Assembly (NCBI GenBank): GCA_963783835.1
Contig: CAWAOX010000018.1
Span: 62,001-126,000 of the forward strand
DNA: 64,000 nt
Direction of reading: 5' to 3'
DNA from: CAIQPS01 sp963783835
GTDB lineage: Bacteria > Actinomycetota > Thermoleophilia > RBG-16-64-13
Shown: in pieces, positions 57,049-64,000 of the stretch
How positions within the stretch are numbered: the first letter of the stretch is position 1
Layout of the letters: each line of letters begins with the position of its first letter
Notes under the pieces: model-generated
Database searches by the model: none
What the model was told of the DNA's origin: nothing
The model's input: only the letters and a program-made list of their open reading frames with translations
Position numbers and translations under genes: made by a program

Positions 57049-60000
57049 CTATCGCAACAGGCAGCCGTTCGCCTGCAGATGGGCCTGCCAGTCGGCCTCG
57101 CTGGGCTCCCCGCACTTGCGCAGCAGCTTGCCCCATTCTTCGTCCACGTACTGCTCGAGATGCTCGAGCGTCGCTGCGTTGCTCGTCTGGAACAGGTGGG
57201 CGAATCGGCCCTGGCGCTTGAGCCAGGGCACCAGCGGCAACTTGTGATGCGGCCGGTACGTAAGGTGGTATTCCCCATCCTCGCATTCGAACAGAGGCCA
57301 GTAGCAGGTATTGACCGCTTCTCGGGCCAGATCGATGCTCTCGGCGCCGTCCGAGCGCCAGCCGCGCGGGCAGGGGGCGAGCACGTTGAGGAAGGTCGGC
57401 CCATCGATGGACAGTGCTTTCGCCGCCTTGCGCACCAGGTCGCGGGGATCGTGGGGGGACGCCTGGGCCACGTAGGGGATGCCGTGCGCGATCATGATGT
57501 CGGTGAGGTTCTTGCGCTGCTGCAACTTGCCGGCCGATTCGTCGCCAACCGGGCTGGTGGTGGTCCAGGCCCCGGTCGGGGTAGCGCCGGAGCGCTGGAA
57601 GCCGGTGTTCATGTACGCGCCGTTGTCGTAGCAGACATAAAGCATCTTGTGGCCGCGTTCCATGGCGCCCGACAGCGACTGGAGGCCGATGTCGTACGTG
57701 CCGCCGTCGCCCCCGAAGGCGATGAACTTGATGTTGTCGTCGATGGCGCCCTTCTTCTTCAACGCGCGGAACGCCGTCTCGACTCCGCTCAGAGTCGCCG
57801 CCGAGTTCTCGAAGGCCGTGTGGATGAAGCTCCCCTTCCACGAGGTGTAGGGGTAGATGGTGGTGCTCACCTCGAGGCACCCCGTGGCAGCGCTGACCAC
57901 GACCGGGTCGCTGGTGCCCATGAGGACCTGCCGTACGACGACGGGAGCGCCGCAACCGGCGCACATGCGGTGACCGCCGGCCAACTGGCTCCCTTGAGCC
58001 ACCAACTGCAGCCAAGCCTGGCGCGCGCTCTCGAAGTTGTCGGTCTCCTCCAGGGCGTCGACCGGACAGACGTTGACGCACTCGCGGCAGAGGATGCACC
58101 GGCTCTCGTCGACCTTGAACGAGCTCAGCTTGCGCTCGTTGAACGTCAGCGCGCCCGTGGGACAGATGCTGACGCAGCGGCCGCAGCTGATGCAGTCAGC
58201 CAACTGCAGGGCCTCACCGTAGGGCGTGTCGATGTTGATGGTGAAGCCTCTTCCGGTGAAGTCGTAGCATGCCGGCCCCGCTACGTCCCGGCAGATCCGC
58301 ACGCAGCGCCCGCAGGCGATGCAGCGCTCCATGTCGCGCCGGATGAAGGGGTGCTCCAACTGGGGCTGAACGGAGCGGATGCGGGTGCCCTTCTTGACCA
58401 GGTCGTTCGTGGTGACCCCGTATTCGACGCCGAGACGTTGGAGGTCGCAGTTCCCGAGACTCGGGCACTCGCACTGCAGGCAACGCTTGGCCTCTGCCTG
58501 GGCGGTGGCCAGGGTATAGCCCTTCTCGACTTCCACGGCCAGGCTCGCCAGCCGTTTGGACTTGGATGTCTTCGGCATCGCGGCGCGAGCCTCCGGCTCG
58601 GCGCCCGCGCCCATCTTGAGCCAGACGGGATCGCGCTCGGCCAGCCGGCCCGCGACGCTACCCAAGCTCTCGGCGCGCTGCAGTTGCTCGAGATACGGAA
58701 GGCGCGAGTAGGCCGCCAGTCCCTCCTCGAGTGCGGTGAGATCTTCGCCACGCAGCCAGGCGTCGACGGCCAGCGCGGCCCGTTTGCCGCCGGCCACCGC
58801 GTGGATGACAGAGTAGGGCCCGCCAAGCGCATCGCCGGCGACGAACAGGCCATCCTGCGAAGTGCGGCCGGTGTACTGGTTCGGGTGCAGATGATCCCCG
58901 CCGATCTTGAGGGGAGTACTGCCGTCCCCGTTCTCGGGGGCGAGGATGACGGTGGAGGCTGTCTCGGCGTCGAGCCGCCCGGGGGGCGCGTCGAACTCGA
59001 ACGAGACACCTTCCTCCCGGGCCGCCGCGACTTCGCGGGCGTCGGCGGGCATGGTGTCGGAGCTGTGGCGGGAGATGACGGTCACGGTCTCGGCGCCCGA
59101 ACGGAGGGCGGTGCGGGCGGCGTCGACCGCGGTCGTGCCGTCGCCGATGACGGCCACTCTGCCGGAGAGCCGGGCACCCCGATCACTGCGTTGCTGCCTC
59201 AGGAACTCAGAGGCGTCGAGGCGGTGTTCACTCGGTGCGTGCTTGTTGCCGCTCTTGACCTTCGCCCCGGTGCTCAGAACGACGGCGTCAAACCCGGCGT
59301 CGAAAAGCCCTCTGGGGTCGGTCTCGTAGTGCATCTTCGAGTCGCCCACGAAGCGGACGCCGGCATCCCAGAGGGGCTGCAGTTCGGCGTCGAGGACCGC
59401 AGCCGGCAAGCGGAACTCGGGGATCACGTAGCGTAGGGCGCCGCCCGCCTGGGCCTCAACATCGTAGAGATTGACCTGATGGCCGCGCCCGACGAGAAAC
59501 CAGGCCGCGGACAGTCCCGCCGGCCCGGCGCCCACCACCGCTACCCGCTTGCCGCTCGAGGCGCCGCGAGAGAGCCGGGCGTTCGAGTGATCGGCGGCGG
59601 CACGATGCAGCGCGCAGATGGCGATAGGCTCGTCTACGTCCCCGCGGCGGCATACCGGCTCACAGTAACGTGGACAGACCCGGCCGAGGATGCCGGGGAA
59701 CGGCAGTTCCTCTCGCACCAGGGCGGCCGCTCCGGCCGCGTCTCCGGCGGCCAGCGCCGCCAGGTACCCGGGGATGTCCACATGCGTGGGACAGGCGTGG
59801 GTGCAGGGAGCTTCGCAGTAGGCGTTGTGGTCGGACAGGTACATCCGCAGGTAGCTCTGCCGGCGGGCCCTGGCTCGAGGCGTCTCGGTCTGCACCGACA
59901 TGCCGTCGGCGACCCACGTGGTGCAGGCGGCCTGGAGCTTGTCGATCCCCGCGACTTCCACCAGGCAAAGGCGGCAGCCGCCCCAAGCGGCGCTGCCCGC

Positions 60001-60195
60001 TTGATGACACAGGGCCGGAATATCCACGCCTTCGCGGCGGGCGACATCGAGGACCGTCTCACCCTGGGCGGCGGCGAACTGTCTGCCGTTGATGGCGATA
60101 GTCACCGGCGTAATTGCTGGCGTCGTTGCCGGAGCCGCTGTGACCGCGGCCGAGGCGGCCGTTGGGGCTGCCGTCTTCGGTTTTGGGGCGCTCAT
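57049..60195 (-). CDS. Multidomain fusion: [2Fe-2S]-NAD(P)/FAD oxidoreductase-ferredoxin-PorB (2-oxoacid:ferredoxin oxidoreductase beta)
   Basis: 1048 residues from ATG 60195, preceded by GGAGGGAGA. In order: an Ala/Pro/Thr lead (1-30); a [2Fe-2S] domain (30-110; CHQAGSAAWGGCRLC); an Fe-S/helical GltD-like cap (CEAPCTHACP); an FAD/NAD(P) oxidoreductase (about 220-540; VAVVGAGPAGLSAA and VAVIGDGTTAVDAA); ferredoxin segments (CIACGRCVRICRD, CISCGRCVSICP, CILCRECVNVCP; about 650-750); and a thiamine-diphosphate PorB domain (about 775-1040; CAGCGAPVVV, GGDGGTYDIGLQSL, QRSGATPTGAWTT). This joins the catalytic beta subunit of a pyruvate-type oxidoreductase to a pyridine-nucleotide flavoprotein. It overlaps the NuoF-like gene by four bases. 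Confidence 0.9.
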   Translation of the reverse strand: MSAPKPKTAAPTAASAAVTAAPATTPAITPVTIAINGRQFAAAQGETVLDVARREGVDIPALCHQAGSAAWGGCRLCLVEVAGIDKLQAACTTWVADGMSVQTETPRARARRQSYLRMYLSDHNAYCEAPCTHACPTHVDIPGYLAALAAGDAAGAAALVREELPFPGILGRVCPRYCEPVCRRGDVDEPIAICALHRAAADHSNARLSRGASSGKRVAVVGAGPAGLSAAWFLVGRGHQVNLYDVEAQAGGALRYVIPEFRLPAAVLDAELQPLWDAGVRFVGDSKMHYETDPRGLFDAGFDAVVLSTGAKVKSGNKHAPSEHRLDASEFLRQQRSDRGARLSGRVAVIGDGTTAVDAARTALRSGAETVTVISRHSSDTMPADAREVAAAREEGVSFEFDAPPGRLDAETASTVILAPENGDGSTPLKIGGDHLHPNQYTGRTSQDGLFVAGDALGGPYSVIHAVAGGKRAALAVDAWLRGEDLTALEEGLAAYSRLPYLEQLQRAESLGSVAGRLAERDPVWLKMGAGAEPEARAAMPKTSKSKRLASLAVEVEKGYTLATAQAEAKRCLQCECPSLGNCDLQRLGVEYGVTTNDLVKKGTRIRSVQPQLEHPFIRRDMERCIACGRCVRICRDVAGPACYDFTGRGFTINIDTPYGEALQLADCISCGRCVSICPTGALTFNERKLSSFKVDESRCILCRECVNVCPVDALEETDNFESARQAWLQLVAQGSQLAGGHRMCAGCGAPVVVRQVLMGTSDPVVVSAATGCLEVSTTIYPYTSWKGSFIHTAFENSAATLSGVETAFRALKKKGAIDDNIKFIAFGGDGGTYDIGLQSLSGAMERGHKMLYVCYDNGAYMNTGFQRSGATPTGAWTTTSPVGDESAGKLQQRKNLTDIMIAHGIPYVAQASPHDPRDLVRKAAKALSIDGPTFLNVLAPCPRGWRSDGAESIDLAREAVNTCYWPLFECEDGEYHLTYRPHHKLPLVPWLKRQGRFAHLFQTSNAATLEHLEQYVDEEWGKLLRKCGEPSEADWQAHLQANGCLLR

Positions 60196-62099
60196 CTCCG
60201 TCTCCCTCCGGCCGGCGTGAGCACTCCAGTGTCCACCCGTACGGCGTCGAACCTGCACGCCTGTCGACATGCGTCGCACTTGATGCAGAGCTTCTGATCT
60301 ATCACATGTACCTGCTTGCGTTCTCCGGTGACGGCGTTACTCGGGCACGCCGATATGCAGGCCCGGCAACCGGTGCAGGCCTCTTCGTCGATCCGGTAGC
60401 GGATCAAGGAACGGCAGACCCCGGCCGGGCAGCGATGCTCCTCGACGTGGGCCATGACCTCGTCTCGGAAGTAACGGAGGGTGGACAACACAGGGTTGGG
60501 AGCGCTCCCGCCCAGGGCGCAGAGCGACCCTTCGACGACGTCTTCCGCGAGCGACTCCAGCAGACCGATGTCGTCGCCCGTCGCCTGTCCCGCGGAGATC
60601 CGCTCGAGGATCTCGAGCATCCGGGTGGCTCCCACCCGGCAGGGTACGCACTTGCCGCAGCTCTCCTCGGCGGTGAACTTGAGAAAGAACTTGGCGAAGT
60701 CGACCATGCAGGTGGTGTCGTCGACGACCACCATGCCGCCCGACCCCATCATCGAGCCGGCGGCCAAGAGGCTTTCGAAGTCGATCGGCTCGTCAAGCAG
60801 CGACGCGGGGAGACAGCCACCCGACGGCCCGCCCAGTTGGACGGCCTTGAAGTGGCGCCCCGGAAGCATGCCGCCGCCGATGTCGAAGATGACCCGGCGG
60901 AGGGTCGTACCCATCGGGACCTCGATCAGCCCCCCGTTGACGATCTTGCCGGTGAGCGAGAAGATCTTCGTCCCCTTGCTCGTCTCGGTGCCCATGGAGG
61001 CGAAGGCGTCGGCGCCGTTGTTGATGATCCAGGGCACGTTGGCGTAGCTCTCGACGTTGTTGAGGTTCGTCGGCTGGCCCCACAGCCCGTGCGCGGCGGT
61101 GCGGATGTGCTTGCCCCTCGGCATGCCGCGCAGGCCCTCGATGGAGGCCGTCAGAGCCGTGGACTCGCCGCAGACGAAGGCACCTGCGCCCTGGTTTATG
61201 CGGATGTCGAAGTCGAAGCCCGAGCCCAGGATGTTCGTGCCCAGCAGGCCGCGCTCCCGCGCCTGCTCGAGGCCGAAGCGCAGCCGCTCCACCGCGAACG
61301 GGTACTCGTGCCGGACGTAGACGTAACCGGCCACCGGCCCGTTGTCCGCGCCGATAGCGTAGGCCGCGATGACCATCCCTTCGATGACGCTGTGGGGGTT
61401 GCCTTCGAGCACCGAGCGATCCATAAAGGCGCCGGGGTCGCCCTCGTCGGCGTTGCAGATGACGTAGTGGACCTCGCCGGGATTGCGGCGGGAGGTACGC
61501 CACTTCTTGCCGGTGGGGAAGCCCGCCCCTCCCCGGCCGCGCAGTCCGCTCCGCTCTATCTCGTCGATGACGGCGATCGGGTCGCCGTCGGAGAGCACGT
61601 TCGCCAGGGCGGTGTAGCCGCCATGCGCCAGATAGTCGTCGAGCGAGAACGGGTCCACCTTGCCGTTGAGGCTCAGAACGACGCGCGTCTGCAGCGAGTA
61701 GAACGGGATATCCCGCTCGAGGGCGAGGGGTTGGCCCGTTTCCGGGTGCCGGTAGAGGAGGCGTTCGACGATGGCGTCGCCCACCACGCTGGTGTCGATG
61801 ATCTCGGGGACGTCCTTCGGCTGGACCCGAGGATAGAAGATGCCCCGGGGCCGCAGTACCATGATAGGTCCCTGCTCGCAGAATCCGTGGCAGCCGGTCT
61901 CGATCACCGCGATCTGGCCCGCAAGCCCGCGTTCCTCCAGCGCCGCGTCGACAGCCTTCTTCAAAGCCACGCGCCCGGAGGCGTGGCACGCCGTCCCGGC
62001 GCAGATGCGGATCTCGGTGCGGGCGTCGTCGGCCAGGTACGCGCCGGAACCGCTGTCGATCGCCGCCTGCAGCGCCGCTCTGATCGCGGGCGCGCTCAT
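60192..62099 (-). CDS. NuoF/HydB-like diaphorase subunit (NADH-binding, FMN, Fe-S)
   Basis: 635 residues. In order: a thioredoxin-like [2Fe-2S] domain (ICAGTACHASG, ETGCHGFCEQGP), the NADH/FMN-binding NuoF core (RGRGGAGFPTGKKW, CNADEGDPGAFMDR, GAFVCGESTAL), SLBB, an N1/N3-type [4Fe-4S] site (SCGKCVPCRVG) and a C-terminal pair of ferredoxin clusters (CTGCRACISACP, CIKCDACRQACRF). This is the plan of HydB of NAD-linked hydrogenases and of formate-dehydrogenase diaphorase subunits. There is no hydrogenase gene here; the partner is evidently the 2-oxoacid oxidoreductase of the same operon. Confidence 0.93.
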   Translation of the reverse strand: MSAPAIRAALQAAIDSGSGAYLADDARTEIRICAGTACHASGRVALKKAVDAALEERGLAGQIAVIETGCHGFCEQGPIMVLRPRGIFYPRVQPKDVPEIIDTSVVGDAIVERLLYRHPETGQPLALERDIPFYSLQTRVVLSLNGKVDPFSLDDYLAHGGYTALANVLSDGDPIAVIDEIERSGLRGRGGAGFPTGKKWRTSRRNPGEVHYVICNADEGDPGAFMDRSVLEGNPHSVIEGMVIAAYAIGADNGPVAGYVYVRHEYPFAVERLRFGLEQARERGLLGTNILGSGFDFDIRINQGAGAFVCGESTALTASIEGLRGMPRGKHIRTAAHGLWGQPTNLNNVESYANVPWIINNGADAFASMGTETSKGTKIFSLTGKIVNGGLIEVPMGTTLRRVIFDIGGGMLPGRHFKAVQLGGPSGGCLPASLLDEPIDFESLLAAGSMMGSGGMVVVDDTTCMVDFAKFFLKFTAEESCGKCVPCRVGATRMLEILERISAGQATGDDIGLLESLAEDVVEGSLCALGGSAPNPVLSTLRYFRDEVMAHVEEHRCPAGVCRSLIRYRIDEEACTGCRACISACPSNAVTGERKQVHVIDQKLCIKCDACRQACRFDAVRVDTGVLTPAGGRRR

Positions 62100-62932
62100 A
62101 CGGCCGCCTCCTGTTTGCGCAGCTTGCGCACCAGCCGCCGGGCCTCGTTGGGCCCCATGCGGCCGAACGTCTCGTCATCGCCGAGGCGGACGACCGGAGC
62201 CAGCGCGCAGGCGCCGACGCAGTTGACCGTCTGCAGAGTGAAGAGACCGTCGGGAGTAGTGTCGCCGACGGGGATCTGGAGTTCCTGACTGAACGCCTCC
62301 AGGACGAGCGGCGCGCCTGCCACGTGGCAGGCCGTACCCATGCAGACGTCGATCACATACTTGCCCACGGGCCTGAGCCGGAACTGGCTGTAGAAGCTGG
62401 CGACGCCGTAGACCCGGGAGAAAGCGAGGTGCATTTCCTCTGCAATAGCCTCCAGGGCAAGCCGGGGCAGGTAGCCGTAGGCCTCCTGGGTGGCATGCAT
62501 CGCCTCGATAAGGCCGGACCCCGAGCGTATGCCGGCGATGACCGGGTCGAGCAGCTTCATGTCGATCGGGGCCTGGAAGGCCGCGGGCTGCTCGCCCATG
62601 ACGCAGGCGGAGGCCGCGCCGCAGCTCTCGCCGGGGAGCGTCGTCAAAGCGGCCGCCCGTGCCGCCTCGAAATCGAAGGGCTGCTCAGGGAATTCGGGGC
62701 AATACTCGAGTTCGATCGCGTCGACCGGGCAGATGCGCTCGCAGAGGGTGCAGGAGTAGCACGTGTACTCACCGTTCGGTCCTTCGGCCAAACTGAGGAG
62801 GCCGCTACCTTTGGGCTTGCCGACCAACTGCCTCCGTTCGAAGTCGATGCCCTTGAGTACCTCGTAGAGCGACGAGCCCTTCGGTTCGGCGCCTTGCGGC
62901 CGCTTGCTGCTTCCATTTCCGTTGTTTGCCAT
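62096..62932 (-). CDS. NuoE/HydC-like subunit with N-terminal ferredoxin motif
   Basis: 278 residues. Seen: a linker-like N-terminus, one [4Fe-4S] motif CYSCTLCERICP near residue 58, a middle helical stretch, and from about residue 130 the NuoE fold (EAYGYLPRLALEAIAEEM, RVYGVASFYSQF) with its [2Fe-2S] cysteines in CMGTACHVAGA and VNCVGACALAPVV. NuoE-type subunits pair with NuoF/HydB and pass electrons between them. Overlaps the 60192 gene by four bases; the PorA-like gene lies 10 nt upstream. Confidence 0.9.
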   Translation of the reverse strand: MANNGNGSSKRPQGAEPKGSSLYEVLKGIDFERRQLVGKPKGSGLLSLAEGPNGEYTCYSCTLCERICPVDAIELEYCPEFPEQPFDFEAARAAALTTLPGESCGAASACVMGEQPAAFQAPIDMKLLDPVIAGIRSGSGLIEAMHATQEAYGYLPRLALEAIAEEMHLAFSRVYGVASFYSQFRLRPVGKYVIDVCMGTACHVAGAPLVLEAFSQELQIPVGDTTPDGLFTLQTVNCVGACALAPVVRLGDDETFGRMGPNEARRLVRKLRKQEAAV

Positions 62933-62942
62933 TCCGGCTGCC

Positions 62943-64000
62943 TCAATCCTCGCGCAGGTTCAGATAGCGGCGGGCCGTCGAAGCCCGCTTGCCGCTATCC
63001 GCCGCGTCTTCAAGCGCGGCGAACGCCTGTTCGATGTTGTCGGGGTAGATGTCACGCCCGCCGAGCCCGTAGATGAAGGGCAGCACTTGCGGCCGCGGGT
63101 CGTTGTCGTAGAGGGCCGACCGGATCTCGAGGAATATCGGGCCTCCCTGGGCGCCGAAGGAGTCGGCCCGGTCCATCACGCCCACGACCTTGACGTGCTC
63201 GAGCGCCTTGGCGTAGGCGACGTGGGGGAAGGGGCGGAGCACCCGGACCCTCACCATGCCGGCCTTGACGCCCCTGGCCCGCAGCTTGTCGACCACCATC
63301 CGGGTGGTACCCGCGGTGGAGCCGACCACGACGATGGCTATCTCGGCGTCGTCGAGGCGGTAGGGATCGAGGAGGCCGTAGTGGCGGCCGGTCAGCTCCG
63401 CGTACTCGCCGGCCACGTCCTCGATCACGTCGAAGGCTCGATCCATGGCCCGGTTCTGCGCGACTTTGTGCTCGAAGTACCAGCCGTGCAGGCCGTCGAA
63501 GGGGCCCACGGTGACCGGATGCTCGACGTCGAGCATCGGGTTGACGGCCCGGTAGGGACCGATGAAATCGCGGACCTTCTCATCTTCGAGGATCACCAGA
63601 GGACCGATGGCCCCGCTGATGACATAGCCGTCGTACATGTGCATGGTGGGAGTGCGCACGTCCATGTGCTCCGCGATCCGGACCGACTGCAGGCAGTTGT
63701 CGTAGGCCTGCTGGTGGTCCTCGCCGTAGAGCTGGATCCAGCCTGTATCGCGCCCACCCATGGTGTCGCTGTGGTCGCAGTGGATGTTGATGGGGCCGGA
63801 GAGGGCACGGTTGACCGTGGTCATGACGATGGGGAGGCGGTAGCTGGCCGCCACGTACAGCAGTTCCCACATGAGCGCGAAGCCCTGGGACGAAGTGGCG
63901 GTCATGGTGCGAGCACCCGCCGCCGCCGACCCGATAGCCGCGCTCATCGCCGAGTGCTCCGATTCGACCGTGACGAACTCGGTGTCCACGGTCCCGTCCG
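62943..64000 (-). CDS. PorA, 2-oxoacid:ferredoxin oxidoreductase alpha subunit (5' end outside window)
   Basis: The frame is open to the window edge; the GTG at 63989 is internal. The 352 visible residues include the family's EFVTVESEHSAMSAAIGSA, ATSSQGFALMWELLYVAA and RLPIVMTTVNRALSGPINIH, then the C-terminal transketolase-type domain (VVVGSTAGTTRMVVDKLRARGVKAGM in pieces, VRVLRPFPH, VGVMDRADSFGAQGG). ADSFGAQGG is typical of pyruvate-type alpha subunits. First visible gene of the reverse operon 57049-64000; a gamma subunit may lie just outside the window. Catalyses oxidative decarboxylation of a 2-oxoacid, most likely pyruvate, to acyl-CoA. Confidence 0.92.
   Translation of the reverse strand, partial: DGTVDTEFVTVESEHSAMSAAIGSAAAGARTMTATSSQGFALMWELLYVAASYRLPIVMTTVNRALSGPINIHCDHSDTMGGRDTGWIQLYGEDHQQAYDNCLQSVRIAEHMDVRTPTMHMYDGYVISGAIGPLVILEDEKVRDFIGPYRAVNPMLDVEHPVTVGPFDGLHGWYFEHKVAQNRAMDRAFDVIEDVAGEYAELTGRHYGLLDPYRLDDAEIAIVVVGSTAGTTRMVVDKLRARGVKAGMVRVRVLRPFPHVAYAKALEHVKVVGVMDRADSFGAQGGPIFLEIRSALYDNDPRPQVLPFIYGLGGRDIYPDNIEQAFAALEDAADSGKRASTARRYLNLRED

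Noticed and set aside
55771..59436. 1221-codon open frame on the forward strand
   Set aside because: It lies antisense to three well-supported reverse genes (methyltransferase, Eis-like, fusion protein); its product has no domain and reflects GC-rich codon bias.
60162..62288. 708-codon forward frame
   Set aside because: Antisense shadow of the NuoF-like and neighbouring genes; no recognisable motif.

Overview
The window looks like the chromosome of a GC-rich anaerobic bacterium, most likely an uncultured actinobacterial lineage. The evidence is the housekeeping gene order (ftsE-ftsX-S41 protease; HIT-yqeY-phoH-7TM/HD-ybeY-dgkA-recO), frequent GTG/TTG starts, threonine-rich spacers in exported proteins, and oxygen-sensitive chemistry (2-oxoacid:ferredoxin oxidoreductase, corrinoid protein, transhydroxylase-like molybdoenzyme). 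The lineage is inferred, not proven.

Layout. 1-3752: ftsE (cut by the window edge), ftsX, an S41 protease and rsmE. 3744-41299: about 37.5 kb of accessory DNA inserted exactly at the 3' end of rsmE. 41313-49049: the housekeeping run resumes (HIT, yqeY, frameshifted phoH, 7TM-HD phosphodiesterase, ybeY, DgkA-PAP2 fusion, degenerate cytidine deaminase, GNAT, deoC, recO). 49134-57042: guaB, rmuC, HAD hydrolase, CoA-binding protein, glycerate kinase, arfB-like, a methyltransferase and an Eis-like acetyltransferase. 57049-64000: a reverse-strand operon for a 2-oxoacid:ferredoxin oxidoreductase joined to NADH-dehydrogenase-like diaphorase subunits.

The main discovery is the structure of the 37.5 kb region. 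The 10-bp core GATTGGTAGT, which holds the last two codons and stop of rsmE, occurs four times: 3744, 24411, 38478 and 41290. A conserved right-end repeat (called A here) precedes the three downstream copies. A conserved left-end repeat (B), containing the 3' end of a tyrosine-integrase gene, follows the first two, and a shortened B follows the third. This is what three integrative elements stacked in tandem at one attachment site would look like: element 1 at 3744-24420, element 2 at 24411-38487, element 3 at 38478-41299. Removing them places the HIT gene about 60 nt (ATG) after the last core codons collapse to a simple rsmE-HIT junction of roughly 13 nt. The integrase is progressively eroded, so the elements are probably immobile now.

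The cargo of elements 1 and 2 looks like one metabolic theme carried twice: LivKHMGF-type importers (three binding proteins, two permease/ATPase sets, one of them a LivM-LivG-LivF fusion), two uroporphyrinogen-decarboxylase-superfamily proteins, a methanol/methylamine-type corrinoid protein, short-chain dehydrogenases, a cupin, FAD/Fe-S oxidoreductases and a molybdopterin enzyme resembling the large subunit of pyrogallol-phloroglucinol transhydroxylase. A working hypothesis is uptake and anaerobic breakdown of small oxygenated or methylated, possibly aromatic, compounds with corrinoid-dependent methyl transfer. The substrate cannot be read from the sequence. Element 3 carries a chagasin-like secreted protein, a DUF1269 protein and a BrnT/BrnA toxin-antitoxin pair that may have stabilised the island. 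No tRNA, rRNA or CRISPR array was recognised.
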